A stretch of 64,000 nucleotides of DNA from Micavibrio sp. (GTDB taxonomy: Bacteria > Pseudomonadota > Alphaproteobacteria > Micavibrionales > UBA2020), in the NCBI GenBank assembly GCA_028283745.1, contig JAPWJZ010000007.1:124001-188000 (forward strand), read 5' to 3'. Position 1 is the stretch's first letter. Every line of letters begins with the position of its first letter. Below the pieces are notes generated by a model. That model did not search any database and was not told the origin of the DNA. It saw only the letters and a list, made by a program, of their open reading frames with translations. The position numbers were made by a program, and so were the translations under genes. Positions 63,186-64,000 of the stretch are shown in pieces.

Positions 63186-63524
63186 TTATTTTTTCTGCCA
63201 GCTGCCGGAAGCGGACTTCACGTATTCGCCCGCGGGGGTGGAAGCGATGAGCTTCTGGCCCGCAACAGCCTGCACCTGATCGAGGCTGGAGCCGTGTTTA
63301 TCCGCAATCGCCTTGTACTTTTCAAGGCGTTGGGCGTTGGTACTTTCAACCAGCGATTTTGCATCCGGAGATGCGCCGGAAACAACGCCGACAAGGCCGT
63401 CAGGCTGCTCGCCAATCAGGCCGGAATGTTTTGCATCTTCCAGAGTCATTGCCGCAAAGGCGACAGAGGCGGAAAGAATGAGCGCGGTTGCGGTCAGGAT
63501 AAATTTAGCGGCAAATTTTTTCAT
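63186..63524 (-). CDS. YdbL-family periplasmic protein (DUF1318)
   Basis: A 112-residue exported protein with a signal peptide (KFILTATALILSASVAFA, cleavage near residue 24). The rest matches the YdbL/DUF1318 pattern: LEDAKHSGLIGEQPDGLVGV, NAQRLEKYKAIADKHG, and AGQKLIASTPAGEYVKSASG near the C-terminus. In E. coli ydbH-ynbE-ydbL form an operon acting in lipid transport between membranes, and YdbL modulates YdbH-YnbE. Here the order and strand are the same, which supports the assignment. Confidence 0.85.
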   Translation of the reverse strand: MKKFAAKFILTATALILSASVAFAAMTLEDAKHSGLIGEQPDGLVGVVSGASPDAKSLVESTNAQRLEKYKAIADKHGSSLDQVQAVAGQKLIASTPAGEYVKSASGSWQKK

Positions 63525-63551
63525 GGCGGTGCTTCCTTAATTTCTGCTGAC

Positions 63552-63788
63552 TTATTTCTTTTTCTGCGTATCAAGGCCGAACAGGCTCGGGTCGCTGGCG
63601 ATAGCGTCATCAAGGTCTTTCTCGACCTTCACTTTCACTTCCTGCTCTATTTTAATGTTCATGTTGATTTCGATGGGCTTGTCGGGCGTTTCAACGCGCA
63701 CGGTGGGCGTGCAGCCGGAAATAAGCACAACGCCAAGACCGGCGACAATCGCGGTGAGGGAGGCGACGGCGGGTTTGAATGTCTGCAT
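63552..63788 (-). CDS. YnbE-like lipoprotein
   Basis: A 78-residue lipoprotein. The signal peptide ends in LISGC (lipidated Cys near residue 26), followed by TPTVRVETPDKPIEINMNIK, the short beta-strand stretch typical of YnbE, and a charged tail. In E. coli YnbE is the outer-membrane partner that stacks on YdbH to make a bridge. ATG 63788 starts just after the YdbH-like stop, with GGAAAAGG upstream, so coupling is likely; a longer start at 63803 lies inside that gene. Confidence 0.8.
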   Translation of the reverse strand: MQTFKPAVASLTAIVAGLGVVLISGCTPTVRVETPDKPIEINMNIKIEQEVKVKVEKDLDDAIASDPSLFGLDTQKKK

Positions 63789-63789
63789 T

Positions 63790-64000
63790 TTAACCTTTTC
63801 CATGTTTGGCCTCATAATCTTCAAGCTGCTTGCGGATACCATCGGGTATGCGGTTGCTGCCAGGATTATATCTTATAATATTTTCAATCGGTCCTTCCAC
63901 ATTTAAATTAAAGTTCACGGGGTGGCCCGAGTAGAACAACGGGTTTTTGCCGCTGATCTGCAACGAAATTTTTTGTGTTTTGCCAAGCTCGCCATCCACT
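63790..64000 (-). CDS. YdbH-like protein, C-terminal end (runs off the right edge)
   Basis: Only the last 70 or so codons are in the window. DGELGKTQKISLQISGKNPL, FYSGHPVNFNLNVEGPIENI and a short helical tail match the C-terminus of YdbH, an AsmA-like protein that spans the periplasm. Identification rests on this fragment and on the ynbE- and ydbL-like genes that follow. Confidence 0.75.
   Translation of the reverse strand, partial: VDGELGKTQKISLQISGKNPLFYSGHPVNFNLNVEGPIENIIRYNPGSNRIPDGIRKQLEDYEAKHGKG

Noticed and set aside
1..64000. Search for CRISPR arrays, insertion sequences, prophage or toxin-antitoxin pairs
   Set aside because: No regularly spaced repeats, transposase, integrase or phage structural gene was seen; the RHH-like protein has no adjacent toxin.

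Overview
The window is chromosomal housekeeping DNA from an alphaproteobacterium (mid-50s % GC by eye). The support is the order carA / YqeY / dnaG / rpoD, a class II DAHP synthase, TrmFO, a SerC of the alphaproteobacterial type, GlnD, and a tRNA with anticodon CAU that looks like tRNA-Ile2. No insertion sequence, prophage, CRISPR array or rRNA is visible, and I cannot place it to genus.

Layout. 1-9.7 kb: the two carbamoyl-phosphate synthase genes, carB (cut by the left edge) and carA, are separated by a GT87-like membrane protein and two tandem membrane-anchored spermidine-synthase-like proteins. 9.7-12.8 kb: YqeY, an FkbM methyltransferase, an ankyrin protein, a small lipoprotein and an unknown protein. 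12.9-20.1 kb: dnaG, rpoD and three tandem PAP2-type membrane phosphatase/phosphotransferase paralogues. 20.2-25.9 kb: the tRNA, a DUF853 HerA-like ATPase, an SGNH hydrolase, an EamA transporter, rpsD behind a strong promoter, and an unknown protein made of two copies of one module. 25.9-33.3 kb (minus): trmJ-like, gltX, two small related unknown genes, class II aroG, glnD. 33.4-38.8 kb (plus): ExoI-like exonuclease, an unknown gene, and a polyprenyl-phosphate glycosylation pair (GT2 plus a GtrA/GT-C fusion). 38.8-42.3 kb (minus): a ribbon-helix-helix-like protein with a probable frameshift, and mutS. 42.4-46.5 kb (plus): a secreted unknown, an OmpR-family regulator lacking its phosphoacceptor Asp, and three unknown membrane proteins, each with a good sigma-70 promoter. 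46.5-51.2 kb (minus): cysK, dut, a cysteine hydrolase, ubiE, murJ. 51.3-54.2 kb: a secreted unknown overlapping an NDUFAF6-like (squalene/phytoene synthase fold) protein, then trmFO. 54.3-57.6 kb (minus): three tandem secreted HExxH paralogues, an L,D-transpeptidase and a PQ-loop-like membrane protein. 57.7-62.7 kb: the complete serine pathway serA, serC and divergent serB, with two unknown genes between serA and serC. 62.7-64 kb (minus): an unknown membrane protein and the ydbH-ynbE-ydbL cluster, cut by the right edge.

Themes. Much of the non-core content concerns the envelope: lipid-linked glycosylation, PAP2 enzymes, murJ, an L,D-transpeptidase, YdbH/YnbE/YdbL, and many small membrane or secreted unknowns. 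The most unusual points are (i) serB split by a stop codon that one +1 step at TTT TGA repairs, restoring the catalytic Asp; (ii) the three-gene HExxH family; (iii) the pseudo-receiver regulator beside a four-repeat membrane protein; (iv) a terminator-like hairpin inside the start of the NDUFAF6-like gene; and (v) a second frameshift that hides about 60 codons of the gene downstream of mutS.
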